Positions 17,570 through 26,909 of a stretch of DNA of 64,000 nucleotides are shown one piece after another. The position numbers and the translations under genes were made by a program. Where the stretch lies: positions 1,116,001-1,180,000 of the forward strand of contig NZ_JAQNCY010000001.1 of assembly GCF_028368855.1 (NCBI RefSeq), given 5' to 3'. How positions within the stretch are numbered: position 1 is the stretch's first letter; every line of letters begins with the position of its first letter. Source of the stretch: Leisingera sp. SS27 (lineage in GTDB: Bacteria > Pseudomonadota > Alphaproteobacteria > Rhodobacterales > Rhodobacteraceae). The notes under the pieces are model-generated. The model ran no database searches, had not been told where the DNA came from, and was given only the letters and a program-made list of their open reading frames with translations.

Positions 17570-18991
17570 ATGGAAAACCCATCCTTCCGACCCTTCGAAA
17601 CCGCGCTTCCGGAGGATGAGGCGCTGGCCACCCTGCGCGATGCGCTGAACGGCGCCGAAGACGGCGAGATCTTTGCCGAACGCCGCAAGTCGGAGGCGCT
17701 CTCCTTTGATGACGGGCGGCTGCGCAGTGCCAGCTACGATGCCTCCGAAGGCTTCGGCCTGCGGGCCGTGAACGGCGATGTGGCGGGATATGCCCATTCC
17801 ACAGATGTCTCCATCGCCTCGCTGCGGCGGGCGGCGGAAACCGCGAAACTGGCGGTCGGCGCGGGCGGCGGCACCTACTCGGACGCGCCGCAGGCCACCA
17901 ACAAGAAGCTTTATACAGACGCCGATCCGATCAGCGCCATGCCGTTCCCGGTCAAGGTGGAGACACTGCGCGAGATCGACGGCTATGCCCGCAATCTCGA
18001 CAAACGCGTGGTGCAGGTGTCTGCTTCGCTGGCTGCCTCCCTGCAGGAGGTTGAGATCCTGCGCGCCGACGGGGTGCGGGTGCGCGACACCCGTCCGATG
18101 GCGCGCCTGAACGTCTCGGTCATCGTCGAAAAGGACGGCCGCCGCGAAAGCGGTTCGGCCGGCGGCGGCGGGCGGCTGGGCCTTGACGGGCTGGTCGATC
18201 CCGCCCACTGGCAGGCCCAGGTGCAGGAGGCGCTGCGCATCGCGCTTGTTAACCTTGATGCGGTGCCAGCCCCCGCCGGCGAGATGGATGTGGTGCTTGG
18301 CCCCGGCTGGCCCGGCATCCTTCTGCACGAGGCGATCGGCCACGGGCTGGAGGGTGATTTCAACCGTAAGGGGTCCTCGGCCTTTGCCGGGCTGATGGGA
18401 CAGCAGATCGCTGCCAAGGGCGTGACAGTACTGGATGACGGCACCATCCCGGACCGGCGCGGCTCCATCACCGTGGATGACGAGGGCACCCCCAGCCAGA
18501 AGACCACGCTGATCGAGGACGGTGTGCTGGTCGGCTTCATGCAGGACCGCCAGAACGCCCGGCTGATGGGAGTCGCCCCCACCGGCAACGGGCGGCGGCA
18601 AAGCTATGCCCATGCGCCGATGCCGCGGATGACCAATACCTACATGCTGGGCGGCGAGGCCGATCCCGGCGATCTGGTGGCGGGCATCAAGGACGGCATC
18701 TGGGCGGTGGGCTTTGGCGGCGGCCAAGTCGATATTACCAACGGCAAATTCGTGTTTTCCTGCACCGAGGCCTACCGCGTGAAAGACGGCAAAGTCGGCG
18801 CACCTGTTAAAGGCGCAACGCTGATCGGCGACGGCGCCACTGCGCTCAAGCAGATTCGCGGCCTCGGCAACGACATGGCGCTGGACCCCGGAATGGGCAA
18901 CTGCGGCAAAGCCGGGCAATGGGTTCCTGTCGGCGTCGGCCAGCCGTCCGTGCTGATGGGCGGGCTGACAGTTGGCGGATCTGCCGCGTAA
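17570..18991 (+). CDS. tldD: TldD metalloprotease subunit
   Basis: 473 aa of the PmbA/TldD family. The zinc motif HEAIGH (HExxxH) is in 'GILLHEAIGHGLEGDFNRKGSS', residues ~251-262, and the C-terminal Cys-containing segment is 'KFVFSCTEAYRVKDGKVGAPVKGATLIG'. The TldD/TldE heterodimer degrades unfolded peptides and matures some RiPPs and antitoxins; the TldE partner is not in this window. The ATG has a GAGGA ribosome site, and an FNR box lies just upstream. Confidence 0.96.
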   Translation: MENPSFRPFETALPEDEALATLRDALNGAEDGEIFAERRKSEALSFDDGRLRSASYDASEGFGLRAVNGDVAGYAHSTDVSIASLRRAAETAKLAVGAGGGTYSDAPQATNKKLYTDADPISAMPFPVKVETLREIDGYARNLDKRVVQVSASLAASLQEVEILRADGVRVRDTRPMARLNVSVIVEKDGRRESGSAGGGGRLGLDGLVDPAHWQAQVQEALRIALVNLDAVPAPAGEMDVVLGPGWPGILLHEAIGHGLEGDFNRKGSSAFAGLMGQQIAAKGVTVLDDGTIPDRRGSITVDDEGTPSQKTTLIEDGVLVGFMQDRQNARLMGVAPTGNGRRQSYAHAPMPRMTNTYMLGGEADPGDLVAGIKDGIWAVGFGGGQVDITNGKFVFSCTEAYRVKDGKVGAPVKGATLIGDGATALKQIRGLGNDMALDPGMGNCGKAGQWVPVGVGQPSVLMGGLTVGGSAA

Positions 18992-19026
18992 ATTCCCGGC
19001 AAAACCATATGCTTGCCGCAAAATCC

Positions 19027-19056
19027 GGGGCCCGGGCGCACAGGCACCCGGGCCCC
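19027..19056 (+). terminator. GC hairpin after tldD
   Basis: Perfect 10-bp stem GGGGCCCGGG/CCCGGGCCCC with a 10-nt loop, 35 nt after the tldD stop. It has no T-run; it is a likely transcription or mRNA end. Confidence 0.6.
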
Positions 19057-19222
19057 GCCGCTGCAAACGGCACATCGCAACCTTTGATTGAATTTGAATT
19101 TCTTTAGCAGTTATCGCAACTTAGGAAAAATTTTCAGGGCATTCCCAAAAAATTGCTGCGTGTTCACCACCTGTTAACCCCCTCAAGGTTAATTCTGGTC
19201 CTGCAAACAGGCGGAGCTGCGG

Positions 19223-20395
19223 ATGACCGAAGAAACACTTTCTTCCACTCACCCCCCACTCCCACCCACCACGGAAGATGACCGGTATTCATGGCTTCGC
19301 CTTTTGCGCTCCAAACGGGTTGGCCCGGTGACCTTTCACCGGCTGCTCGCAGAATATGGTTCAGCGCAGAACGCGCTGGATGCGCTGCCCGAAGTGGCAC
19401 GTTCCGCAGGCATCAAAGGGTATGAAACATGCCCCGCCAAGGCGGTGGACAAAGAACTCAAGACCGCAAAAGCCGCCAAAGCGCGGCTTTTGTGCTTTTC
19501 GGACCCCGAATATCCTGCCTTGCTCAAAGGTCTGAAGGATGCCCCGCCCCTCTTGTGGGCTATCGGCGACCTGTCGGTCCTGAACCGTCCGATGATCTCC
19601 ATGGTCGGTGCGCGCAATGCCTCCTCGCTGGGGGTGCGGATGGCGCGGTCGCTGGCCCATTCCCTGGGCGAGGCCGGATATATAGTGGTGTCCGGCATGG
19701 CCCGAGGCATCGATACCGCAGCCCATCACGCCGCCTTGAAAACCGGTACCATTGCCGTGCTGGCGGGCGGCGCTGACGTGGTCTACCCGGCGGAAAACGC
19801 AAACCTGGCCGCTCAGATCAGCGAAACCGGGCTGCGGCTGTCGGAACAACCCATGGGCCTTGCGCCGCAGGCCCGCGACTTCCCCAAGCGAAACCGCATC
19901 ATCGCCGCCCTGTCCCGCGCGCTTGTGGTGGTGGAGGCCGCCGCCAAATCCGGCAGCCTGATCACCGCCAGGGACGCACTGGACTATGGCCGCGAGGTGC
20001 TGGCGGTGCCAGGCCACCCCTTTGATGCGCGCAGCTCCGGCTGCAACCGGCTGATCCGGGACGGTGCCACGCTGATCCGCGACGCAAGCGATGTGCTGGA
20101 GGCCCTGCCGCCGCAGGACGTGCCGGCCTCAGCACCGCAGGATCTGCATCAGGCGCTTGCCGCCCTGCCGCCGCAGCCGCCGCAGCGGCGCAGCCTGGCA
20201 GAGACCCACGCCCTGCATCAGCAGATCCTCGGCAGCCTCGGCCCGTCCCCCACCTCTGAAACACAGCTGATCCGCGACCTGTCCCTGCCGCCGCAGGACC
20301 TGGCTCCGGCCCTAACCGACCTTGAGCTGGAAGGCGCGATCTGCCGCGAACCCGGCGGCCTGCTGTCCAGGGCCTACCCTGAGGACAAGGATTGA
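19223..20395 (+). CDS. dprA: DNA-processing protein DprA
   Basis: 390 aa. The Rossmann-fold core is at ~115-315, with 'ISMVGARNASSLGVRMARSLAHSLGEAGYIVVSGMARGIDTAAHHAAL' (SGxAxGID ssDNA-binding signature) and 'FPKRNRIIAALSRALVVVEAAAKSGSLITARDAL'. An N-terminal helix-hairpin-helix-like region ('SWLRLLRSKRVGPVTFHRLLAEYGS') and a C-terminal winged helix follow. DprA protects incoming single-stranded DNA and loads RecA in transformation. It is the only competence gene here. The upstream 140 bp is AT-rich, suggesting its own promoter. Confidence 0.95.
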   Translation: MTEETLSSTHPPLPPTTEDDRYSWLRLLRSKRVGPVTFHRLLAEYGSAQNALDALPEVARSAGIKGYETCPAKAVDKELKTAKAAKARLLCFSDPEYPALLKGLKDAPPLLWAIGDLSVLNRPMISMVGARNASSLGVRMARSLAHSLGEAGYIVVSGMARGIDTAAHHAALKTGTIAVLAGGADVVYPAENANLAAQISETGLRLSEQPMGLAPQARDFPKRNRIIAALSRALVVVEAAAKSGSLITARDALDYGREVLAVPGHPFDARSSGCNRLIRDGATLIRDASDVLEALPPQDVPASAPQDLHQALAALPPQPPQRRSLAETHALHQQILGSLGPSPTSETQLIRDLSLPPQDLAPALTDLELEGAICREPGGLLSRAYPEDKD

Positions 20396-20564
20396 CCCCG
20401 CCTGACCGAAGCCAATAACGGCAGGGCGCGGACGCCCGCAACAGGGCCGTAAAGGCAGGAATTGCGCCGCGTCCATTGAGCCCGGATTGACATTCTCCCC
20501 TTGCGCCCCACATCCTGCGCCGCCATAGAACCCGGCAAACCGGTCCGAAGAGGTATCAAAATTT

Positions 20565-23213
20565 ATGCCAGTAGTAGTTGTCGAATCCCCGGCCAAAGCA
20601 AAAACAATCAATAAATATCTTGGCCCCGACTATACGGTTCTGGCGTCTTACGGGCATGTGCGCGACCTGCCTGCCAAGGATGGATCGGTCGACACCGACA
20701 ATGATTTCGGCATGACCTGGGAGGTCGCCAACGATTCCCGCAAGCACGTCAAGGCCATCGCCGACGCGCTGAAAGACGACAATGCGCTGATTCTCGCCAC
20801 CGACCCCGACCGCGAGGGAGAGGCGATCAGCTGGCACTTGCAGGAGGCTCTGACCAAGCGGCGCTCGATCAAGAAGGACACCGCCGTCAGCCGGGTGACC
20901 TTCAACGCGATCACCAAGGAAGCGGTGACCGAAGCGATGCAGAACCCGCGCCAGGTCGATATGCCGCTGGTGGAGGCCTATCTGGCACGGCGCGCGCTGG
21001 ACTACCTTGTGGGCTTCAACCTGTCGCCGGTCTTGTGGCGCAAACTGCCGGGTGCGCGTTCGGCGGGCCGGGTGCAATCCGTCTGCCTGCGCCTGATCGT
21101 CGAGCGCGAGATGGAAATCGAGGCGTTCAATCCGCAGGAGTACTGGTCCGTGCGCGCCCAGATGGCCACCCCCCGCGGCCAGGAGTTCGAGGCGCGGCTG
21201 ACCGTCATGGGCGGCGAAAAACTCGACAAATACAGCCTGAAGAATTCCACCTCTGCCGAACTGGCAGTGCAGGCCGTGGCCTCGCGCAAGCTGTCGGTGC
21301 TGTCGGTCGAGGCCAAGCCCGCGGCCCGCAATCCCTCTGCCCCCTTCATGACCTCGACCCTGCAGCAGGAAGCCAGCCGCAAGTTCGGCATGGGCGCGCG
21401 CCAGACCATGAACGCGGCCCAGCGTTTGTATGAGGCGGGCCTCATCACCTATATGCGGACCGACGGCATCGACATGGCGCCCGAGGCTGTGCAGGAAGCC
21501 CGCGCCGAGATCGAGAAGCGCTATGGCTCAGAATACGTTCCCAACAGCCCGCGGATCTACAAGAACAAGGCGAAGAACGCGCAGGAAGCGCACGAATGTA
21601 TCCGCCCCACCGACATGAGCCGCGATGCCGCCAGCCTGAAGGTCAGCGACGACGACCAGCGCAAGCTTTATGACCTGATCTGGAAGCGGACCCTGTCCTG
21701 CCAGATGGAAGGCGCCCGGCTGGAGCGCACCACCGTCGATATCGGCTCTGCCGACAGCCAAGTTGTGCTGCGCGCCACTGGCCAGGTGGTGCTGTTTGAC
21801 GGCTTCATGCGGGTTTATGAGGAAGGCCGCGACGATGTGGCGGATGAGGACGACAAGCGCCTGCCGCAGATCATGCAGGGCGAGGCGCTGAAGTTCGCAT
21901 CCTCCTTGGCGGCACAGGCCGAAAAGGCCAGCAAGGACGCCTCGGTTCTGTCCGATGACGGCGCCGTGCTGGCGCTGCAGCACCACACCCAGCCGCCGCC
22001 GCGCTATACCGAGGCGACGCTGGTCAAGCGGATGGAAGAGCTGGGCATCGGCCGCCCCTCGACCTATGCGTCCGTGATCACCACGATCCAGGACCGCGAA
22101 TATGTCCGCAAGGAAAAGAACCGCCTGTTCCCCGAGGACAAGGGGCGGATCGTCACCATCTTCCTGCTGAATTTCTTCCGCAAATATGTGGGGTATGAGT
22201 TCACCGCGAACCTGGAGGAAGAACTGGACGACGTGAGCGCGGGCGACGGCGACTACAAGGATCTTCTGGGCAAGTTCTGGCGGGATTTCTCGGCCGCCAT
22301 CTCGGAAACCTCCGACCTGCGCATCACCGAAGTGCTGGACGTGCTGGACGACGCCCTGGCGCCGCAGCTTTACCCGCCGCGCGAGGACGGCACCGACCCG
22401 CGCACCTGCCCGAAATGCGGCGCAGGCCAGCTGCATCTCAAGACCTCGCGCACCGGCGGGTTTGTCGGCTGCGGCAACTACCCGGAGTGCAACTACACCC
22501 GGCCGATCTCCGGCGAAGGCGCCGAGGGGTATGAGCGTATTCTGGGCGAGGACGACGGGGACGAGATACACCTGAAATCCGGCCGCTTCGGGCCTTATGT
22601 CCAGCGCGGTGAGGCGACGCCCGAGAACAAGAAGCCGCCGCGCTCCTCGCTGCCGAAGCAGGGCAAGGACTTCCTGCCAGGCTGGGGCCCGAATGAGATC
22701 ACCCTGGAACAGGCGCTGACCCTGCTGACCCTGCCGCGCGAGATCGGCCAGCACCCGGACGGCGGCGCCATCCAGTCCAACCTGGGCCGCTTCGGGCCGT
22801 ATATCGCGCACCAGCTGCCGGACGAGGAAAAGCCGGTTTACGTGAACCTCAAGGAGACGCTGGACGTCTTTGAGATCGGCATGAACCGGGCGGTGGAGAT
22901 GCTGGCCGAGAAACGCGCCAATCCGGGCCGCGGCCGCGGACGCGCCGCAGCGAAGCCGCTGAAGGAACTGGGCGAGCACCCTGAAAGCGGCGGCGCTGTC
23001 AACATTCTGGACGGGCGCTACGGGCCATATGTCAAATGGGAGAAGGTGAACGCCACCCTGCCCAAGGATGTGGAGCCCAAGGACGTGACCATGGAAATGG
23101 CAGTGCAGCTGATCGCCGAGAAATCGTCCAAAGGCGGCAAGAAGAAGACCGCGGCGAAGAAGCCCGCCGCCAAGAAGAAGGCGGCACCGAAGAAAGCTGC
23201 CGCCAAGGAGTGA
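20565..23213 (+). CDS. topA: DNA topoisomerase I
   Basis: 882 aa type IA topoisomerase. Toprim domain at residues 1-115 ('VVVESPAKAKTINKYLG' and 'ATDPDREGEAISWHL'), catalytic Tyr in 'GLITYMRTDGI' (residue ~296), 'LARRALDYLVGFNLSPVLW', one C4 zinc ribbon ('CPKCGAGQLHLKTSRTGGFVGCGNYPEC', ~612-640), then repeated topo C-terminal modules ('GRFGPYV', 'GRYGPYV'). A Lys/Ala-rich tail follows (last ~30 residues), typical for alphaproteobacteria. It relaxes negative supercoils. A 430-bp hairpin-rich gap follows. Confidence 0.98.
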   Translation: MPVVVVESPAKAKTINKYLGPDYTVLASYGHVRDLPAKDGSVDTDNDFGMTWEVANDSRKHVKAIADALKDDNALILATDPDREGEAISWHLQEALTKRRSIKKDTAVSRVTFNAITKEAVTEAMQNPRQVDMPLVEAYLARRALDYLVGFNLSPVLWRKLPGARSAGRVQSVCLRLIVEREMEIEAFNPQEYWSVRAQMATPRGQEFEARLTVMGGEKLDKYSLKNSTSAELAVQAVASRKLSVLSVEAKPAARNPSAPFMTSTLQQEASRKFGMGARQTMNAAQRLYEAGLITYMRTDGIDMAPEAVQEARAEIEKRYGSEYVPNSPRIYKNKAKNAQEAHECIRPTDMSRDAASLKVSDDDQRKLYDLIWKRTLSCQMEGARLERTTVDIGSADSQVVLRATGQVVLFDGFMRVYEEGRDDVADEDDKRLPQIMQGEALKFASSLAAQAEKASKDASVLSDDGAVLALQHHTQPPPRYTEATLVKRMEELGIGRPSTYASVITTIQDREYVRKEKNRLFPEDKGRIVTIFLLNFFRKYVGYEFTANLEEELDDVSAGDGDYKDLLGKFWRDFSAAISETSDLRITEVLDVLDDALAPQLYPPREDGTDPRTCPKCGAGQLHLKTSRTGGFVGCGNYPECNYTRPISGEGAEGYERILGEDDGDEIHLKSGRFGPYVQRGEATPENKKPPRSSLPKQGKDFLPGWGPNEITLEQALTLLTLPREIGQHPDGGAIQSNLGRFGPYIAHQLPDEEKPVYVNLKETLDVFEIGMNRAVEMLAEKRANPGRGRGRAAAKPLKELGEHPESGGAVNILDGRYGPYVKWEKVNATLPKDVEPKDVTMEMAVQLIAEKSSKGGKKKTAAKKPAAKKKAAPKKAAAKE

Positions 23214-23643
23214 TCCGGGGGCGGGGTGCTCCCGCCGTTTCCGGGCGCATTAAAATGCGCCCTCACCGTTGGGCCCGGCGCCGCTGACGCGGCGCGGGCG
23301 GGTTCACTTATCCTCCGGCCTCCGGTTTGCAGCGGGTCAAGGGCGGCGCAGCCGCCGCGTCAGCGGCTTGCCTTTGAGGCGGTGCAAACCTGTAAAACAA
23401 TGGCGTTTGCCCTGACAGGGCAGACCTGCCCTGTCAGAGCGTCTCAGCAAACCCCGTCTTGCGCCGCGAAGCGGCGCCACGCCCAAGCCTGCTGGCTCAA
23501 TTGCCAGCGGCAATTGAGCCTGAAAGGCGCGGGAGCCCCTCCCCTCCTGCCTTCCGTAGAAATACGCATCCCTCTCCGTATTCATTGACTCTGCACCGGC
23601 TGAGCGCCAGAACTCAGCGCAACCGGCATAATGGGAGATCTCC
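23214..23643. other. Hairpin-rich intergenic region after topA
   Basis: No gene is seen in this 430-bp gap. It holds at least six perfect short-loop inverted repeats: 23243-23262 (8 bp), 23280-23293 (5 bp), 23342-23356 (6 bp), 23412-23437 (11 bp), 23461-23477 (7 bp) and 23494-23520 (12 bp, GGCTCAATTGCC arms). The first two belong to the 3'-flanking repeat family. The last ~60 bp should contain the CoA-transferase promoter and RBS (GGGAGATCTCC before its ATG). Confidence 0.7.
23228..23293 (+). repeat. 3'-flanking structured repeat, copy 2
   Basis: GCTCCCGCC begins 15 nt after the topA stop, followed by a perfect GGGCGCAT/ATGCGCCC hairpin and then CCGTTGGGCCCGGCGCCGC (23266-23284), one base different from the core at 9770 and 56747, and a GCGGCGC tail. 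It is sense-oriented relative to topA. Confidence 0.75.
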
Positions 23644-24369
23644 ATGAAAAAGGTATATTCCAGCGCCGCTGAAGCGCTCGACGGGCTGCTTCACGACGGC
23701 ATGTTCATCGCCGCGGGCGGCTTTGGCCTCTGCGGCATTCCCGAGCTTCTGCTGCAGGCGATCAAGGACGCGGGCACCAAGGACCTGACCTTTGCCTCCA
23801 ACAACGCGGGCGTTGATGACTTCGGCATCGGCATCCTGCTGCAGACCCGGCAGGTGAAGAAGATGATCTCCTCCTACGTGGGGGAAAACGCCGAGTTCAT
23901 GCGCCAGTATCTGAGCGGCGAGCTGGAACTGGAATTCAACCCGCAAGGCACCCTGGCCGAGCGCATGCGCGCCGGCGGCGCGGGCATCCCCGGCTTTTTC
24001 ACCAAGACCGGCGTTGGCACCGTGATTGCCGAGGGCAAGATGGAAAAGCAGTTCCCCACCGGCCCGGACGGCGCCATGGAGGACTACATCATGGAGGAAG
24101 GCATCTTTGCCGACCTCGCCATCGTCAAAGCCTGGAAGGCGGATGAAACCGGCAACCTGGTGTTCCGCAAGACCGCGCGCAACTTCAACGCGCCGGCCGC
24201 GACCTGCGGCAAGGTCTGCGTGGTGGAGGTCGAGGAGATCGTGCCCACCGGCTCGCTGGACCCGGATTCGATCCACCTGCCGGGCATCTACGTGCACCGC
24301 ATCATCAAGGGCGAGCACGAGAAACGCATCGAACAGCGCACCGTCCGTCAGAAGAAGGAGCAAGCATAA
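23644..24369 (+). CDS. scoA: 3-oxoacid CoA-transferase subunit A
   Basis: 241 aa class I CoA-transferase alpha subunit. It opens '[36 protein letters not shown]' with the oxyanion/CoA glycine loop '[12 protein letters not shown]', and has '[21 protein letters not shown]' and a C-terminal Lys-rich tail. With subunit B it moves CoA between succinyl-CoA and acetoacetate (SCOT) or similar acids; the family includes scoA, atoD and pcaI types, and the sequence looks most like scoA. The stop overlaps subunit B's ATG by one base (TAATG). Confidence 0.9.
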   Translation: MKKVYSSAAEALDGLLHDGMFIAAGGFGLCGIPELLLQAIKDAGTKDLTFASNNAGVDDFGIGILLQTRQVKKMISSYVGENAEFMRQYLSGELELEFNPQGTLAERMRAGGAGIPGFFTKTGVGTVIAEGKMEKQFPTGPDGAMEDYIMEEGIFADLAIVKAWKADETGNLVFRKTARNFNAPAATCGKVCVVEVEEIVPTGSLDPDSIHLPGIYVHRIIKGEHEKRIEQRTVRQKKEQA

Positions 24370-24998
24370 TGCCTTGGGACCGCAATCAGATGGCGGCACG
24401 CGCCGCGCAGGAGCTGCAGGACGGCTGGTATGTGAACCTCGGCATCGGCATTCCGACGCTGGTCTCAAACTACATTCCCGAAGGTGTGGAAGTGACCCTG
24501 CAGTCGGAAAACGGCATGCTGGGCATGGGCCCCTTCCCCTATGAGGGCGAAGAGGATGCCGACCTGATCAACGCGGGCAAGCAGACCATCACGGAATTGC
24601 CGCAGACCGCCTATTTCGACTCGGCGCAGTCGTTTGCAATGATCCGCGGCGGCAAGATCGCGATGGCGATCCTCGGCGCGATGGAAGTGGCCGAGAACGG
24701 CGACCTGGCGAACTGGATGATCCCCGGCAAGCTGGTGAAGGGCATGGGCGGCGCCATGGACCTGGTGGCGGGCGTCGGCCGTGTGGTGGTGGTGATGGAC
24801 CACGCCAACAAACATGGTGACAGCAAGGTGCTGAAAGAATGCACCCTGCCGCTGACCGGCCGGGGCGTGGTCGACCGCATCATCACCAATCTGGGTGTGC
24901 TGGATGTGGTCGAGGGCGGCTTGAAAATCGTGGAATGCGCCGAGGGTGTCAGCGAAGACGAGCTGCGTGCAGCCACCGAAGCCACCATCGTCGGCTGA
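24369..24998 (+). CDS. scoB: 3-oxoacid CoA-transferase subunit B
   Basis: 209 aa beta subunit. It opens '[30 protein letters not shown]' and carries the catalytic Glu in '[17 protein letters not shown]' (residue ~51). It also has '[20 protein letters not shown]' and '[18 protein letters not shown]', all standard for the family. It forms the active site with subunit A, to which it is translationally coupled, and likely feeds ketone body or short-chain acid metabolism. An intrinsic terminator follows 58 nt after the stop. Confidence 0.92.
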   Translation: MPWDRNQMAARAAQELQDGWYVNLGIGIPTLVSNYIPEGVEVTLQSENGMLGMGPFPYEGEEDADLINAGKQTITELPQTAYFDSAQSFAMIRGGKIAMAILGAMEVAENGDLANWMIPGKLVKGMGGAMDLVAGVGRVVVVMDHANKHGDSKVLKECTLPLTGRGVVDRIITNLGVLDVVEGGLKIVECAEGVSEDELRAATEATIVG

Positions 24999-25487
24999 CG
25001 CGGCGCTGTTGCCGCGGGTGTAGCCAAACGCCTGCCTCTGGCGCAGGCCTTCAAGCCGCCGGGGCGCATCTGCCCGGGCGGTTTTTTGTATTGCAGTTCT
25101 CAGTTGCTTCGTTCGTTTCGTGCCGTTTCGCGCTGTGTCCCAGTTAAGGGGGCGGCGCCGCCGGGTGGAGGTGGACAGACCCCGCCGGGGGCCTGCTCGG
25201 ACAGGATATCCTGGACGACCCCCTTTTTATCAGGGCCGGTCTCCGGGGTGTCGCGCAGGCAGCCTCACAGATGCCTGCGCCTCGTATCATGGCCCATGCG
25301 CGGAGCCATGGCGGGGGATCGCGATCTTTTGAGAGTGTGGCAGAGCCAGGTGAGGATCGCGTGAAGGCACCGTACGCTGTGTGCGCAACACCCACCCCGG
25401 AGAAAGGCGCGCGGCGGCTCTGAGCGAACGCCTGCCCGGCTTCCCCTCCTCTGACACGGGCCGCTTGAACCGCCGGGCGGTGCGGCT
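24999..25487. other. Intergenic region between scoB and lytic transglycosylase gene
   Basis: This 489-bp gap lies between converging genes. The terminator at 25056-25087 is its only clear feature, with a small GCCTGC/GCAGGC stem just before it and a 12-nt palindrome GGCGGCGCCGCC at 25151-25162. Open frames on both strands here have no recognisable protein features and I do not call a gene. Confidence 0.6.
25056..25087 (+). terminator. Intrinsic terminator of scoAB
   Basis: 10-bp stem CCGCCGGGGC/GCCCGGGCGG with one mismatch, loop GCATCT, then TTTTTT. Confidence 0.9.
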
Positions 25488-26303
25488 TCAGTTCTGCATC
25501 CGGAACACACAGCCGTCGGACAGGAACATCTGCTGGGTCGTGCACAGTCCGCGTGCCACCTGATAGGCGGCCAGAACCTTGGGCACGTAGTCGCGAGTCT
25601 CGGCATAGGGCGGCACGCCCTTGTGGGTCCGCACCGCGCCCTCGCCCGCGTTATAGCCTGCCAGAACCAGCATCGGGTCACCCCCGAACTCCTTCATCAG
25701 CCAATCCAGATAGCGGACGCCGCCGGAAATGTTCTGCTTGGCCTCCAGCGCGTCGCTGACCCCGAATCGCGCAGCTGTGTCCGGCATCAGCTGCATCAGC
25801 CCCTGCGCCCCGGCAGAGCTGACCGCATCGGGTTTGCCGGCAGATTCGACGGCGATTACCGCAAGGACCAGCGCCGGCGATACCTGGGTGCCTGCGCTTT
25901 CGGTCAGAATCTGCAGGCCGCGCTCCTGAACGATGTCCTGCATCAGCTGCAACCGGGGGGCCGCCAGCCCCTTGGCGCCCTTCAGCGCCTGCATGGCATC
26001 GTCCAGCCGCCCCGGCCCGGCCCCCTCCAGCCCCGGCGCGACCTTGTCCCAGAACCAGGTGTAGCGCCCGGCGGACGGCGCAGCGGCAGGTTCCCCGGCG
26101 GCGGGTGCTGCCGGGGGGGGGCTGTCCGCCTCCGGCTCAGGCGCGGGCTCGATTTGCACGGTTATCCGCTTGCCGGACCCCGGTGCGGGCGGTTTGACCC
26201 GCTTTGCCTCGAACGCGGGAAAGGGCTTGGGCGTCTCCTGCCCTGCTGCCGCCAGGGGCAAGATGCACAGGGCTGCGGACAAAATTGCGTTTCGCACGGA
26301 CAT
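25488..26303 (-). CDS. Lytic transglycosylase (SLT domain)
   Basis: 271 aa. It has a signal peptide ('MSVRNAILSAALCILPLAAAGQE'), a Pro/Ala-rich linker (~25-75), and an SLT (Slt70-like) domain at ~125-250. The catalytic Glu is in 'VIAVESAGKPDAVSSAGAQGLMQLMPDTAARFGV', then 'NISGGVRYLDWLMKEFGGDPMLVLAGYNAGEGAV', the standard lysozyme-like motifs. It cleaves peptidoglycan glycan strands in the periplasm with 1,6-anhydro ring formation. It is divergent from the Tad locus that starts 358 bp away; a role in making wall gaps for pilus assembly is possible but only inferred. Confidence 0.9.
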   Translation of the reverse strand: MSVRNAILSAALCILPLAAAGQETPKPFPAFEAKRVKPPAPGSGKRITVQIEPAPEPEADSPPPAAPAAGEPAAAPSAGRYTWFWDKVAPGLEGAGPGRLDDAMQALKGAKGLAAPRLQLMQDIVQERGLQILTESAGTQVSPALVLAVIAVESAGKPDAVSSAGAQGLMQLMPDTAARFGVSDALEAKQNISGGVRYLDWLMKEFGGDPMLVLAGYNAGEGAVRTHKGVPPYAETRDYVPKVLAAYQVARGLCTTQQMFLSDGCVFRMQN

Positions 26304-26660
26304 TGCTCTGCCTGCCGTTGGTTTTTATCGCCCGAGACTCGGAAAACCGGCGGGCGAATACCAGCTTTTCCACCCCAGAATCTGGCGTATTCGCCATATT
26401 TGCCCCCAACTGGCGCGAAAATACCACGGGAGTCCCGCTGGTAATGATTTTTTAACCCAGCAAAAACAGCAAGTTACCTGAGATCTTGTCGAAAAGTTAA
26501 AATTGGGCAGCGTTTTACGGCTTTCAGCCCAAATCCTGCCACGCTGCACTGGCTATATGTATTCATCCAAGCCGGACAGGAACCAAAGCTGGTGAGAGAG
26601 CAGGTTCCAGAGCGACGGCGGGATGGACCAAATTCTGAGATCCTTTGGAGGGACCAAACT
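26304..26660. other. Divergent region between transglycosylase and pilin gene
   Basis: No gene is seen. The sequence is AT-richer than its surroundings (26430-26520), as expected for the pilin promoter and leader. GGAGGGACCAAACT just before 26661 gives the ribosome site. I found no convincing CtrA (TTAA-N7-TTAA) or sigma-54 site. Confidence 0.5.
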
Positions 26661-26876
26661 ATGATCAAGTTCATCAAAAACTTCCGCAAAGACGAAGACG
26701 GCGCCGTGACTGTTGACTGGGTCGTTCTGACCGCAGCTGTTGCAGCCCTGGCTGGCGTTGCCTACTCCTCGATCGGTGGCGGCATCGAAACCATCGCAGG
26801 CTCGACCGGCGACTTCCTGACCGCGGTTGACGGCGAAGTGCCGACCACCTTCGACACCGGCACCACCACTCCGTAA
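26661..26876 (+). CDS. Flp-like type IVb pilin, first copy
   Basis: 71 aa. A short charged leader (MIKFIKNFRKDEDG) is followed by 'AVTVDWVVLTAAVAALAGVAYSSIGGGI', a single hydrophobic helix, and a small Thr/Gly-rich tail. Leader, Gly just before the mature start and hydrophobic helix fit type IVb (Flp) pilins cut by TadV; the usual Glu at mature position 5 is Asp here. Start chosen at 26661 because of the strong GGAGGGACC ribosome site. It is followed by an intrinsic terminator, so it is probably expressed above the rest of the locus and is a good candidate for the major pilin. Confidence 0.8.
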   Translation: MIKFIKNFRKDEDGAVTVDWVVLTAAVAALAGVAYSSIGGGIETIAGSTGDFLTAVDGEVPTTFDTGTTTP

Positions 26877-26909
26877 GCAGTGGCCGCAAACGGCGATTTC
26901 TTAAGCTGA

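Noticed and set aside
19180-19200. TTAACC...GGTTAA pair before dprA as a CtrA site
   Set aside because: The spacing between the TTAA half-sites is 11 nt, not the 7 nt of the CtrA consensus.
25086-25545. Small open frames between scoB and the transglycosylase
   Set aside because: Both strands show only composition-driven frames with Arg/Pro-rich content and no family features.
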